The notes under the pieces: generated by a model
What the model was told of the DNA's origin: nothing
The model's input: the letters and a program-made list of their open reading frames with translations, nothing else
Databases searched by the model: none
Position numbers and translations under genes: made by a program
DNA from: Aeromonas veronii bv. veronii
GTDB taxonomy: Bacteria; Pseudomonadota; Gammaproteobacteria; Enterobacterales; Aeromonadaceae
Direction: 5' to 3'
Assembly (NCBI RefSeq): GCF_000820225.1
Contig: NZ_CDDK01000031.1
Location: 294,076-358,075 of the forward strand
DNA: 64,000 bases
Shown here: piece after piece, positions 1 through 8,737 of the stretch
Position numbering within the stretch: position 1 is the stretch's first letter
How the letters are laid out: every line of letters starts with the position of its first letter

Positions 1-738
1 ATCAAAACCGGGGACCTTCAGCATCTGGTGCGCCACCGCAACCGCCCGTTGCGACGACAGCTCCCAGTTGGACTGGAACAGCTCATCTTCGGTCGCCACG
101 TTGTCGGTGTGACCGGAGATGGTGATTTCACCCGGCACATCCTTGAGCAGGGTCGCTACCTTGCGAATGACCGGCCAGAACTGGGGCTGCAGAAATGCCG
201 AACCCGCCGGGAACGACGCTTTTTCCCTGATCCGGATGATGATCTGCTGGCCCAGCGCCTCAATTTCGATGGCACCGTCCTGGATCTGATCTTTCATCTG
301 CTCGGCGAGGGCTTTGGCCAGGGTATTGGACTGTTCTTGCGCCTTCTTCGCATCCTGCGCGGTATCGCCCCCCGTCTGTTTGCCATCACTCTTGTCCTGA
401 CCACCTGCCTGATCCGACTCGCCGGGCAGAAACTCCAGTTCGGTCTGGGTCAGATCGATGGTCTGCTGCATCACGGTATCAATCGGCGTGGGTTCCGGGC
501 GACCAGGCCTGAACTCCTGGGCAATCACCGAGGTTCCCTTGGGAATATCTTTCACCTCAAGGATGTTCTGTACCCCGAATGCCTTGTCCATGGAACCGGC
601 TATCTGCTTGAACTTCTGCACATCCATCTCGGCAAAGGAGAGCAACAGCACGAAGAAGCACATCAGCAGCGACATCAGGTCGGCAAAGGTTCCCATGTAA
701 CCAGGGAGACCTGGTGGTGGGCACTTGCAATCAGACAT
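1..738 (-). CDS. pomB: Flagellar motor stator protein PomB (3' end cut by window edge)
   Basis: PomB/MotB-type stator subunit of the Na+-driven polar flagellar motor; with PomA it forms the ion channel and anchors to peptidoglycan. The 246 visible codons start with a short Cys-rich tail (CKCPPPGLP). One membrane helix follows, carrying the ion-binding aspartate (D20) in MGTFADLMSLL. After a Gln/Asp/Lys-rich linker comes the beginning of an OmpA-like peptidoglycan-binding domain (ISGHTDN). The tail and helix look like Vibrio PomB rather than proton-type MotB. It lies 8 nt after pomA on the same strand and should share its sigma-28 promoter. The C-terminus runs off the left edge. Confidence 0.93.
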   Translation of the reverse strand, partial: MSDCKCPPPGLPGYMGTFADLMSLLMCFFVLLLSFAEMDVQKFKQIAGSMDKAFGVQNILEVKDIPKGTSVIAQEFRPGRPEPTPIDTVMQQTIDLTQTELEFLPGESDQAGGQDKSDGKQTGGDTAQDAKKAQEQSNTLAKALAEQMKDQIQDGAIEIEALGQQIIIRIREKASFPAGSAFLQPQFWPVIRKVATLLKDVPGEITISGHTDNVATEDELFQSNWELSSQRAVAVAHQMLKVPGFD

Positions 739-746
739 AGCGCCCC

Positions 747-1505
747 CTATTCGGTGCCAGTATTACGTTTGGACTGGTTCAGATAGTTTTGCAGCATGGA
801 CTGGATCACCCGCGGGTTCTGGCCATCCTGAATCCCCATAATGGCATCAAGGATCAGGGTACGACTGAGCTTCTCCTCCCCGCTGCGCAGCTCCAGCTTG
901 TCGGCAATCGGGATCGCCAACATATTGGCCTCTATCGCACCGTACAGGGTGGTAAGCAAGGCCACCGCCATCGCCGGCCCGATCGACTTGGGGTCACTCA
1001 TGTTGGCCAGCATGGCCACCAAGCCCACCAACGTACCTATCATCCCCATGGCAGGGCCCAGATCCCCAAGGGTACGGAAGACCTTGATGGCAATGACATG
1101 GCGCTCGGCTGTCAGGTCGATATCCTTTTCCATTACGGCACGCACCACTTCGGCATCGTGACCATCCACCAGCATGTCGATCCCTTTTTTCATAAATGCA
1201 TTGGGGATCTCTGCGGCCTCCAGCGCCAAAAAGCCCCCTTTGCGAGCCGCGTCAGCCAGTTCAACGGCTTTGGTAATCAGGTCTTCAAGCTTGTCGCCCT
1301 TGTACATAAAGGCTTTGCCCGCCACCTTGAATGCCATCAGGAACTGGCCAAGGTTGAACTTCATCATGGCGATGAAGATTGAGCCCAATACAGTGATGTA
1401 GACCGATGGCATATCAACATACATGCTCATGGGGCCACCCAGCAGCATGCCGTACACCACCACCCCGAAACCCAGCACTATCCCTATCAGACTGCCTAGA
1501 TCCAC
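747..1505 (-). CDS. pomA: Flagellar motor protein PomA
   Basis: Stator subunit of the sodium-driven flagellar motor, MotA/PomA family, inner membrane. The 252 residues (the usual PomA length) have four predicted membrane segments: near residues 5-22 and 33-50, then a long cytoplasmic loop (about 60-145) holding the charged rotor-facing residues, then about 150-175 and 182-205. The MotA/TolQ signature region LGPAMGMIGTLVGLVAML is present. It is transcribed ahead of pomB. A sigma-28 promoter about 100 nt upstream of the start would place it in the late (FliA) flagellar class. The upstream neighbour xseB is divergent, as it is in Vibrio. Confidence 0.95.
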   Translation of the reverse strand: MDLGSLIGIVLGFGVVVYGMLLGGPMSMYVDMPSVYITVLGSIFIAMMKFNLGQFLMAFKVAGKAFMYKGDKLEDLITKAVELADAARKGGFLALEAAEIPNAFMKKGIDMLVDGHDAEVVRAVMEKDIDLTAERHVIAIKVFRTLGDLGPAMGMIGTLVGLVAMLANMSDPKSIGPAMAVALLTTLYGAIEANMLAIPIADKLELRSGEEKLSRTLILDAIMGIQDGQNPRVIQSMLQNYLNQSKRNTGTE

Positions 1506-1609
1506 GTCCCTACTCCTGTCACCGGTTCTTATGTCTATTTATAGTCTGTTGAATTTTCTGCTATTGCGACCCATGCGGCAAGCATGCATCCACTGAGAAT
1601 GATGGCTCA

Positions 1610-1636
1610 TTATCGGCCAGTTTAGCGAGAGTTTGA
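1610..1636 (-). promoter_or_regulatory. Sigma-28 (FliA) promoter for pomAB
   Basis: On the minus strand the sequence reads TCAA, then 15 nt, then GCCGATAA. This is an exact match to the flagellar sigma-28 consensus (TMAA-N15-GCCGATAA). It faces pomA and would give a leader of about 100 nt. Confidence 0.82.
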
Positions 1637-1716
1637 GGGGGCAATGCTTTTCTGCCTCCCCCCTGTGGACGGTCGATGTTAATATAAGCCGTTTTTTTCA
1701 ATCCCCGAGGATGGAC

Positions 1717-1968
1717 ATGGCCAGTAAAAAAATCGACCGTCTGAGTTTTGATGCCACTCTGGAAGAGCTGGAAACCATCGTTCATCAGCTGGAACAAGGT
1801 TCCCTACCCCTGGAAGAGGCACTCAAGCAGTTCGAGCAGGGCGTTCATCTGGTACGGGCCGGTCAGCAGAAGCTGGAACTGGCCGAACAGAAGATCCAGA
1901 TCCTGCTCAGTCAAGCCGATGGCAGTGACCAGCTCGCCCCCTTCCAGCCAGAACAAGGAGAGGAGTGA
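1717..1968 (+). CDS. xseB: Exodeoxyribonuclease VII small subunit
   Basis: Small subunit of exonuclease VII, which with XseA degrades single-stranded DNA to short oligonucleotides. The 83-aa product (E. coli has 80) has the helical hairpin LEELETIVHQLEQGSLPLEEAL and the family's acidic C-terminus. I start at the second in-frame ATG (1717) because the CCCGAGG Shine-Dalgarno is 6 nt upstream of it; the ATG at 1711 touches that sequence. The stop codon directly abuts the GTG of ispA, so the two are probably translationally coupled. It is the first gene of xseB-ispA-dxs, the usual order in gammaproteobacteria. Confidence 0.93.
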   Translation: MASKKIDRLSFDATLEELETIVHQLEQGSLPLEEALKQFEQGVHLVRAGQQKLELAEQKIQILLSQADGSDQLAPFQPEQGEE

Positions 1969-2859
1969 GTGGCGCTGGACCATTTTTCCCGTCTGCATCG
2001 TCAGCGTATTGACGACTGTCTGTCAGCACAACTTGAATCCTTGCCCGCCATGGCGCCGCGTCTGCGCGATGCCATGAGTTATGGCCTGCTGCTGGGCGGC
2101 AAGCGGGTTCGCCCGTTTCTGGTCTACGCGGTCGGCGAGATGCTGGGCGTCAAGAGCGAACTGCTGGATGGCCCTGCGGCTGCCGTGGAGTGCATCCACG
2201 CCTACTCCCTGCTGCACGATGACCTGCCCGCCATGGATAACGACGACCTGCGTCGTGGTCAGCCAACCGTTCACAAGGCGTTTGACGAAGGAACCGCCAT
2301 TCTGGCCGGTGATGCGCTGCAGACCCTGGCGTTCTCCATTCTGGCCGATCACCCCATGCCTGACTCCTTGATGGCCAACCGGGTGCGGATGCTGAGTACC
2401 CTCGCCCGCGCCTCCGGCTATCTCGGTATGTGTGGCGGCCAGGCGCTGGACCTGCAGGCCGAAGGGCGCCAGATCTCGCTCGCCGAGCTGGAGCAGGTAC
2501 ACCGCCACAAGACAGGAGCGCTGATTGAATGCGCCGTGGCGCTCGGCGCCCTGTGCAAAGCCGATGTCGATGACGCCACGCTGGCTGCACTGCAAACCTA
2601 TGCCGCCGCGATTGGCCTCGCCTTTCAGGTGCAGGATGACATCCTCGACATCACAGGTGATACCGCCACCCTAGGCAAGCCACAAGGTTCTGACCTGGCG
2701 CTGGAGAAAAGTACCTATCCGGCCCTGCTCGGACTCGAAAATGCCCGTGAGCTGGCTCGCGAACTGCATGGGAAAGCCTTAACAGCCCTGCAATCCTTGC
2801 CCTACAATACCGACATTCTGGAAGCGTTTGCCGATTACATCATCGAGCGAACCCACTAA
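1969..2859 (+). CDS. ispA: Farnesyl diphosphate synthase (geranyltranstransferase)
   Basis: Cytosolic trans-prenyltransferase condensing IPP with DMAPP and GPP to give farnesyl diphosphate for ubiquinone and undecaprenyl synthesis. The 296 aa carry both aspartate-rich Mg2+ motifs: DDLPAMDNDD (FARM) and FQVQDDILD (SARM), plus GGKRVRP for pyrophosphate binding. Translation begins at a GTG immediately after the xseB stop. Its Shine-Dalgarno (GGAGAGGAG) lies inside the end of xseB. dxs follows 21 nt later, so precursor supply (DXS) and chain elongation are co-transcribed. Confidence 0.95.
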   Translation: MALDHFSRLHRQRIDDCLSAQLESLPAMAPRLRDAMSYGLLLGGKRVRPFLVYAVGEMLGVKSELLDGPAAAVECIHAYSLLHDDLPAMDNDDLRRGQPTVHKAFDEGTAILAGDALQTLAFSILADHPMPDSLMANRVRMLSTLARASGYLGMCGGQALDLQAEGRQISLAELEQVHRHKTGALIECAVALGALCKADVDDATLAALQTYAAAIGLAFQVQDDILDITGDTATLGKPQGSDLALEKSTYPALLGLENARELARELHGKALTALQSLPYNTDILEAFADYIIERTH

Positions 2860-2880
2860 ACGCTGGATAACAGTAACAAT

Positions 2881-4749
2881 ATGAGCGTTGATATTAGCAA
2901 TTTCCCCAACCTGGCCCTCGCGGACACTCCGGTCGAGCTGCGTTCCTTGCCCAAAGATCGGCTGCCGGTGCTGTGCAACGAGCTGCGCGAATATCTGCTG
3001 CGCTCTGTCAGCCGCTCCAGCGGACACTTTGCCTCCGGTCTCGGCACGGTCGAATTGACCGTGGCCCTGCACTACGTCTACAACACCCCGTTCGATCGGT
3101 TGATCTGGGACGTGGGCCATCAGGCCTATCCCCACAAGATCCTGACCGGGCGCCGTGATCAGATCCACACCATCCGGCAGAAGGATGGTCTGCACCCCTT
3201 CCCCTGGCGCGGCGAGAGCGAGTACGACGTGCTCTCCGTCGGCCACTCCAGCACCTCCATCGGTGCAGCGCTTGGCATGGCGGTCGCCGCCGAGAGCGAA
3301 GGACTCGGCCGCAAAGTTGTTGCGGTGATCGGGGATGGTGCCATTACCGCCGGGATGGCGTTTGAAGCGCTCAATCACGCCGGCGATGTCCACAAGGATA
3401 TGCTGGTGATCCTCAACGACAACGAGATGTCCATCTCCGAGAATGTCGGGGCGCTCAACAACCATCTGGCCCGGGTCATGTCAGGCAAGCTCTACACCAC
3501 CATCCGCGAAGGCGGCAAGAAGGTGCTGGCGGGTCTGCCGCCGGTCAAGGAGCTGGCCAAGCGGGCTGAAGAGCACCTCAAGGGGATGGTGGTGCCCGGC
3601 ACCCTGTTCGAGGAGTTCGGCTTCAACTATATCGGCCCCATCGACGGTCACGATATCGAGGCGCTGGTCGAGACCCTGCGCAACATGCGCAACCTCAAGG
3701 GGCCTCAGCTGCTGCACGTCAAAACCAAGAAGGGCAAGGGTTACGAGCCGGCGGAGAAAGACCCTATCGGTTATCATGCCGTGCCCAAGTTCAATCCGGA
3801 CGAGTGCGCCCTGCCCAAGGCGAGCAGCGCCAAACCCACCTTCTCCGCCATCTTTGGCCAATGGCTGTGCGACATGGCCGCCAAAGACGAAAAGCTGGTC
3901 GGCATCACCCCCGCCATGCGCGAAGGCTCGGGGCTGGTAAAATTCAGCCAGCAATATCCGGATCGCTACTTCGATGTGGCCATTGCCGAGCAGCATGCGG
4001 TCACTTTCGCCGCGGGTCTTGCCATCGCCGACAAGAAGCCGGTGGTGGCCATCTATTCGAGCTTCCTGCAGCGCGCCTACGATCAGGTGATCCACGACGT
4101 AGCGCTGCAAGATCTGCCGGTGCTGTTCGCCATCGACCGGGCCGGTCTGGTGGGCGCCGATGGCCCGACCCATCAGGGGGCGTTCGACATCAGCTTCCTG
4201 CGCACCGTGCCCAACATGGTGGTGATGACGCCATCTGATGAGAACGAGTGCCGCCAGATGCTCTATACCGGCTATCTCCATCAGGGCCCTGCCGCAGTGC
4301 GCTATCCGCGCGGCAGCAGCCTGAGCGACGCCCCCATCTCGTCAGAGATGCAGGCGCTGGCGCTTGGCAAGGGACGCATTATTCGAGAGGGCAAAGGCAC
4401 TGCCATTCTGGCCTTTGGTACCCTGCTGCACCACGCGAAAGCGGCCGCAGAGGCACTGGATGCCACTCTGGTGGACATGCGCTTTGTCAAACCGATGGAT
4501 GAGGCGCTGGTGCTGTCGCTGGCGGCCAGCCACGATCAGTTCGTCACCATCGAAGACAACGCCATCATGGGCGGCGCCGGTTCAGCGGTGAACGAACTGC
4601 TGATGCGCAGCAAACAGTGCAAGCCGGTGCTCAACCTTGGCTTGCCGGATCGCTTCGTGGAACAGGGTACCCAGCAGGAGATCTATGCCCTGCTCGGTCT
4701 GGACAATGCAGGCATCCAGCGCAGCATCGAAAGCTGGCTGCAAGCCTGA
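2881..4749 (+). CDS. dxs: 1-deoxy-D-xylulose-5-phosphate synthase
   Basis: First enzyme of the MEP isoprenoid pathway: condenses pyruvate and glyceraldehyde-3-phosphate using thiamine diphosphate, and also feeds thiamin and pyridoxal synthesis. The 622 aa match the family (E. coli 620). The N-terminal domain has the conserved His of VGHQAYPHK and the [18 protein letters not shown] ThDP/Mg2+ motif. The central transketolase-like domain carries [10 protein letters not shown] with the catalytic Glu. A C-terminal transketolase domain follows. It is the last gene of the operon and ends at a strong terminator. Confidence 0.96.
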   Translation: MSVDISNFPNLALADTPVELRSLPKDRLPVLCNELREYLLRSVSRSSGHFASGLGTVELTVALHYVYNTPFDRLIWDVGHQAYPHKILTGRRDQIHTIRQKDGLHPFPWRGESEYDVLSVGHSSTSIGAALGMAVAAESEGLGRKVVAVIGDGAITAGMAFEALNHAGDVHKDMLVILNDNEMSISENVGALNNHLARVMSGKLYTTIREGGKKVLAGLPPVKELAKRAEEHLKGMVVPGTLFEEFGFNYIGPIDGHDIEALVETLRNMRNLKGPQLLHVKTKKGKGYEPAEKDPIGYHAVPKFNPDECALPKASSAKPTFSAIFGQWLCDMAAKDEKLVGITPAMREGSGLVKFSQQYPDRYFDVAIAEQHAVTFAAGLAIADKKPVVAIYSSFLQRAYDQVIHDVALQDLPVLFAIDRAGLVGADGPTHQGAFDISFLRTVPNMVVMTPSDENECRQMLYTGYLHQGPAAVRYPRGSSLSDAPISSEMQALALGKGRIIREGKGTAILAFGTLLHHAKAAAEALDATLVDMRFVKPMDEALVLSLAASHDQFVTIEDNAIMGGAGSAVNELLMRSKQCKPVLNLGLPDRFVEQGTQQEIYALLGLDNAGIQRSIESWLQA

Positions 4750-4795
4750 CGAGACACGATGTGATGCAATAGACAGGAAAATTCAGTAACGGTTC

Positions 4796-4831
4796 GAAAA
4801 AATCCCCAGGTAATGCCTGGGGATTTTTTTA
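4796..4831. terminator. Bidirectional terminator between dxs and the nucleotidase gene
   Basis: The stem AATCCCCAGG/CCTGGGGATT has loop TAATG, with an A-run before it and a T-run after it. It can end dxs (plus) and the convergent nucleotidase gene (minus). Confidence 0.9.
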
Positions 4832-4882
4832 AGAAGACAGCAGAGTGTGACTACTGCTGTGACGATACCGAATCGACAGCGC

Positions 4883-6613
4883 TTAGTTACATCCTTCGGT
4901 AGACGTTGAGTTCAGGTAGCTCACCTCATTGCCTGGCTGATAATCGGCCACGTTGATGGTCTTCTTGATCTCGATGTACTCCTTCAGCACGGCTGCATCC
5001 ACCAAACCGGCATTGATGGTATCGATCTTCGGATAGCCATCACCACCGGAGGCGCTGAAGCTCGGGATCGCGAAGCTGTAGGTTGCTGCCGGATCAAACG
5101 CCTTGCCACCGATACTGGTGATATTGACGCTCTTGGCCTGGCAATCCACCGCCATGTTGATACCGCCAAACTGGGCATAACCACCGGTATTGCGGGTCTT
5201 GCTTGCCACCTGGCCCAGATAGGTCGCCAGCTCGCTTCCCTTCATGACAGCCTTGTTGACCGTGTTGCCAAACGGGTGCACCAGCAGCACGCTGCGGTAA
5301 GTGATATCACCGGCCGGGATGCTGTCACGGACGCCGCCTGAGTTGACGATACCAAAGTCGACACCCAGCTTGCTGCTGGTCGCCGTGGTGATGAGGCGAC
5401 CCAGGTTGGTCTGCTTGTTGCGAACCGAGTTGCGATCACCAACCAGCAAGCCATCTGCCGAGCCAATGACGACATTCAGCTCTTGCTGACCTTTCTCCTG
5501 ATAACCCAGCAGGGTGTTATACAGCTCGGGATCCTTGGTGATCTCGTCCTGTACGAACTGCATCTTGGCCGGATCCTTGGTTACGGCGCCGTTGGCATCG
5601 ATCGCCTCGCCCTTGGCGTTGCGCTTGATCAGGTTGACCGGGATCAGGTCATAGCTGGTCAGGGTCAACTTGCCATTCTGGTACTCAAACTGGGCACGGC
5701 CCACATACTTGCCCCACTCGTGGGCCTGCATGATCCAGGTGCCGTTTTGCTGGTCCGGTTGGCAGTTATCACCCGGTTTGAAATTGGCGTACTTGTTGGT
5801 GGTACCCGGTTCCATACAGACCGGATTCTGGGAGTGGCCACCAATGATGGCATCCAGAGTCCCTGCCGGCAGTGCACGAGCCATCTCTACATCGCCCGGC
5901 GCATTGCTGCCGTGCTGGCCATTCTCGTAATGGCCCATGTGAGTGATGGCGAAGACCAGATTGGCCTCCTTGTTGCTGCGGATCTGCTGGCCCAGTTTGG
6001 CCGCCTCGCTGGTCGGATCGCGGAACTCCAGGGTTTGCACGTTGTTGGGATCCACCAGCTGGGCGGTATCCTCGGTGGTCAGGCCCAGTACGGCGACCTT
6101 GAGACCGCTCTCCAGCTTGAACACCTTGTAGGGGTCAAAGTAGTGTTTGCCACTGGCCTTGTCATAGATGTTGGCCGAGAGCATGGGGAACTGGGCCCAC
6201 TTGCGCTGCTTCTCCAGCACGCTGAGGGGGTTGTCGAATTCATGGTTGCCCACTGCCATGGCATCGTAGCGAATGTTGTTCATCGCCATGAAGTCAGGCT
6301 CGGCATCCTGCAGATCGGACTCCGGCACGCCGGTATTCACATCACCACCGGAAAGAACCAGTACGTCACTGCCAGCAGCCTTGGCATCGGCACGCAGCTG
6401 CTCGACCAGAGTCTTCTGGGCAGCCATACCATACTCATTTTCAGCGTTGTGCCAGAAACGGCCGTGGGTATCGTTGGTGTGCAAGATGGTCAGTTTGCAG
6501 ACATTTTCGGTGCAGGGTGCAACGGTGTCATTGCTCGAGGTATTACAGCCAGTCAGTGCAGCAAGCACGGCCAGTGCCACGCCGCCTTTGATAAAGTTAT
6601 TATTCATTTCCAT
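4883..6613 (-). CDS. ushA: UshA/NutA-like 5'-nucleotidase lipoprotein
   Basis: Periplasmic or outer-membrane-anchored 5'-nucleotidase/UDP-sugar hydrolase for nucleotide scavenging. The signal peptide ends in a lipobox (LTGC, Cys about residue 23). The calcineurin-like metallophosphatase domain follows, with the dimetal ligands in ILHTNDTHGRF, GGDVNTG, GNHEFD and THMGHYENG. The C-terminal 5'-nucleotidase domain (about 370-560) holds the substrate-binding region. At 576 aa it is close to E. coli UshA (550), but the lipobox makes it more like Vibrio NutA. A second in-frame ATG at 6607 is equally compatible with the AAGGTG ribosome site. It is monocistronic, convergent with dxs, and is the likely user of the shared terminator. 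Confidence 0.88.
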   Translation of the reverse strand: MEMNNNFIKGGVALAVLAALTGCNTSSNDTVAPCTENVCKLTILHTNDTHGRFWHNAENEYGMAAQKTLVEQLRADAKAAGSDVLVLSGGDVNTGVPESDLQDAEPDFMAMNNIRYDAMAVGNHEFDNPLSVLEKQRKWAQFPMLSANIYDKASGKHYFDPYKVFKLESGLKVAVLGLTTEDTAQLVDPNNVQTLEFRDPTSEAAKLGQQIRSNKEANLVFAITHMGHYENGQHGSNAPGDVEMARALPAGTLDAIIGGHSQNPVCMEPGTTNKYANFKPGDNCQPDQQNGTWIMQAHEWGKYVGRAQFEYQNGKLTLTSYDLIPVNLIKRNAKGEAIDANGAVTKDPAKMQFVQDEITKDPELYNTLLGYQEKGQQELNVVIGSADGLLVGDRNSVRNKQTNLGRLITTATSSKLGVDFGIVNSGGVRDSIPAGDITYRSVLLVHPFGNTVNKAVMKGSELATYLGQVASKTRNTGGYAQFGGINMAVDCQAKSVNITSIGGKAFDPAATYSFAIPSFSASGGDGYPKIDTINAGLVDAAVLKEYIEIKKTINVADYQPGNEVSYLNSTSTEGCN

Positions 6614-6875
6614 ATCACCTTGATTGTTTTGTTATTTATCAACCCTGTCCAGCGGGTCGGGCGCCAATATAACAAACAACAGATGACCGTTTTTCATCGA
6701 TGACTCACAAATTCTGCTAATTGTGATCTTCGGCCCAACATCCGGCTTCCTGCTGATTTATCAGGTTTTTTGTTGAGCAGTCACTCACTTGCTCCCCTCC
6801 CGCACCAAGGAGGCGCCACCCGGACGCGCCTTTATGGCATACTCCCCAGCCAGCCATGCCCGAGGAGATGATTTG
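6614..6875. other. Intergenic region upstream of the nucleotidase gene
   Basis: This is a divergent promoter region for the nucleotidase (minus) and the DUF2956 gene (plus). A short dyad CTGAT-TT-ATCAG followed by a T-run lies near 6752-6771 on the plus strand. A single TGTGATC half-site near 6721 is not enough to call a CRP site. No further gene is seen. Confidence 0.4.
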
Positions 6876-7220
6876 ATGGCCAAGTACGACAAGATTTCCC
6901 CCGAGACCCAGCAGGAGGCGATGAAAATTGCCCGTGCCAACCAGAAGCCGGGGCAGACCAAGGAACAGACCCAGCTTATCGCGCAAGGGATCCAGAAAGG
7001 CATCGACGAGTACAAGAAGCAGATGAAGGCGCGGGCCCGTGAAGCGAGCCGCCAGAAAAAATTGCAGGCCAAAGCCAGGCAGCCACAGGGCGCGCCCCAA
7101 ACCGAAGAACAAGACGATCAGCTGGAGCTGGTTGAAGTAAGCCATCAGCATCCCCTGCCCTGGATATTGCTGGTGCTGAGCTGGCTGGGATTTGCTGCAG
7201 CCTGGTTCTGGTTGCACTAA
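6876..7220 (+). CDS. DUF2956 family protein
   Basis: A 114-aa protein of unknown function that I recognise as the DUF2956 family of Vibrio and Aeromonas, from the N-terminal signature KISPETQQEAMKIA followed by KPGQTKEQT. Residues 1-75 are highly charged and helical, with a Lys/Arg-rich stretch (KKQMKARAREASRQKK). An acidic, Gln-rich segment follows, then one C-terminal membrane helix (about 92-111). The layout suggests a tail-anchored inner-membrane protein with a cytoplasmic basic domain. I start at 6876, after CGAGGAG; an upstream in-frame ATG at 6789 lacks such a site. No function is assigned. Confidence 0.8.
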   Translation: MAKYDKISPETQQEAMKIARANQKPGQTKEQTQLIAQGIQKGIDEYKKQMKARAREASRQKKLQAKARQPQGAPQTEEQDDQLELVEVSHQHPLPWILLVLSWLGFAAAWFWLH

Positions 7221-7364
7221 AAGTGCGCTAGCAAACCTTTATCCGGGATCCTCTTCACAGCCCGGACCCGGGTTGCTGGTGATTACCTACGAAGAGTGAT
7301 TAAATCCCGCGCCTCTTGCACCGGACTCCCTGTTTTTTGACGATCAGTTTTCAGGAAAGATGTT

Positions 7365-7700
7365 ATGAACCCCGCTCCGCTCTATCTGCTGGCCCCTTTT
7401 GTTCTGTTCCTTGTGACCATGCTGCTCTATCGCATTTCGCCGCTGCGGGCGGTCGCCGCAGGCGGGGTACGCTGGTTTATCCTCCCCGCCTTCACCCTGT
7501 TTATTTTGCTGATCATCATCAATGGAGCCGCCGATCCCACCCTGCGCGATCCGGCATTCCACTGGTTGATGCCGGGCCTTGGCTTTGCCCTGAGCCTGTT
7601 TCCGGCCCTGCCCAAGGCGCTGGTGCCAAGGCTCGCCATCAAGGAGGGGGCCTTTGCCGCCCTCGGTCTGATGCTGATGAGCCTGGCCATGGTCTACTGA
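7365..7700 (+). CDS. Small integral membrane protein, unknown
   Basis: An unrecognised 111-aa hydrophobic protein. About four membrane helices are predicted: near residues 4-22, 30-52, 64-82 and 90-110. The first loop is short and positive (YRISPLR) and the second holds acidic residues (GAADPTLRDP). A good Shine-Dalgarno (AGGAAAG) precedes the ATG. It stands alone between the DUF2956 gene and a TPR gene, with 144 nt upstream and 113 nt downstream, so a single-gene unit is likely. No motif suggests a transporter or enzyme. Confidence 0.7.
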   Translation: MNPAPLYLLAPFVLFLVTMLLYRISPLRAVAAGGVRWFILPAFTLFILLIIINGAADPTLRDPAFHWLMPGLGFALSLFPALPKALVPRLAIKEGAFAALGLMLMSLAMVY

Positions 7701-7813
7701 CCAACCGGCCACAGCAGTTAGCATGATGCAAGGGGCGCTCTGTGACGGGCACCCCTTGTACAAACAATGGCCTGCAGGCATCTTGGTGACAGGATAACCA
7801 GCAAGGAGGCCAG

Positions 7814-8683
7814 ATGGACAATCCGCCCGATTTCATGGCGTTGTGGGATTATCAGGATCCCGCCGCCAGCGCCCTGCGTTTTCACACCCTTCTTCCCGAA
7901 GCGCGTGCCGCCGCCGACCTGCAACTCGAACTGGAGTTGCTGACCCAAATTGCCCGCACCCATTCACTGCAGCGCCAGTTTGCCGAAGCCCATCAGCTGC
8001 TCGACGAGATAGAGCCTCGCCTCACAGATAAAACCCCCAGAGCGCGGATCAGGGCCCTGCTGGAGCGAGGCCGCACCTTTAACTCGGCGGGCGACAAAGC
8101 CAGCGCCAAACAGCTGTTTGAACAAGCCTGGCAATGGGGGCTCAAGGAGAAGGAGACCTATCTCGCCATCGACGCCGCTCACATGATCGCCATCGCCGCA
8201 CCGCTGGAAGAGCAGAGCCGCTGGCATCAACTGGCGATGGAGCTGGCGGAACGCAGCAGTGACGAGAAGGTGCGTGGCTGGCTGGCCCCCCTTTACAACA
8301 ATCAGGGCTGGACCCTGTTCGAACTGGGCCGCTTTGATGAGGCGAAAATCCAGCAGCAGAAGTGTCTGGCCTGGCATCTGCAACATAACCAGCCGGCCAA
8401 GGCGTTTATCGCTCGCTGGAGTCTGGCTCGCCTGACCCGGGCCCAGGGTCAGCACCAGCAGGCGCTGGCAGAGCTGCACCAGCTCAAGGCCGATATGGCC
8501 GAGGCTGGCAAACCTGAGGATGGTTATCTGTTCGAGGAGCTGGGGGAGAATGCCTTGGTACTCGACGATCCGCTGGCCGCGGAATACTTCTCCCGCGCCT
8601 GGTTTCTGCTGTCACAGGACCGCTGGTTCAGCGCCAACGAGGGGGAGCGACTGGCCCGCCTCAAGCGCCTCGCCAAACTCTGA
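7814..8683 (+). CDS. Tetratricopeptide-repeat protein, unknown role
   Basis: A 289-aa all-helical protein built from TPR-like repeats. Recognisable units lie near residues 45-75, 82-112 (FNSAGDKASAKQLFEQAWQWG), 160-190 (YNNQGWTLFELGRFDEAKIQQ) and 200-230. There is no signal peptide or membrane segment, so it is probably cytoplasmic and mediates protein contacts. A strong AAGGAGG ribosome site lies 5 nt before the ATG. It is convergent with luxO and separated from it by a small hairpin. The partner is unknown. Confidence 0.75.
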   Translation: MDNPPDFMALWDYQDPAASALRFHTLLPEARAAADLQLELELLTQIARTHSLQRQFAEAHQLLDEIEPRLTDKTPRARIRALLERGRTFNSAGDKASAKQLFEQAWQWGLKEKETYLAIDAAHMIAIAAPLEEQSRWHQLAMELAERSSDEKVRGWLAPLYNNQGWTLFELGRFDEAKIQQQKCLAWHLQHNQPAKAFIARWSLARLTRAQGQHQQALAELHQLKADMAEAGKPEDGYLFEELGENALVLDDPLAAEYFSRAWFLLSQDRWFSANEGERLARLKRLAKL

Positions 8684-8696
8684 TCCCCCAAATAGC

Positions 8697-8721
8697 AAAG
8701 GCGGCACGCTAGCCGCCCTTT
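8697..8721. terminator. Hairpin between the convergent TPR gene and luxO
   Basis: The stem GGCGGC/GCCGCC has a 6-nt loop and is flanked by AAA on the left and TTT on the right. It is a short bidirectional terminator candidate. Confidence 0.55.
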
Positions 8722-8737
8722 CTGCGGGCAAGATGGT

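Noticed and set aside
6700-6735. CRP site upstream of the nucleotidase gene
   Set aside because: TCACA and TGTGA occur in the wrong order and spacing for a CRP dyad.
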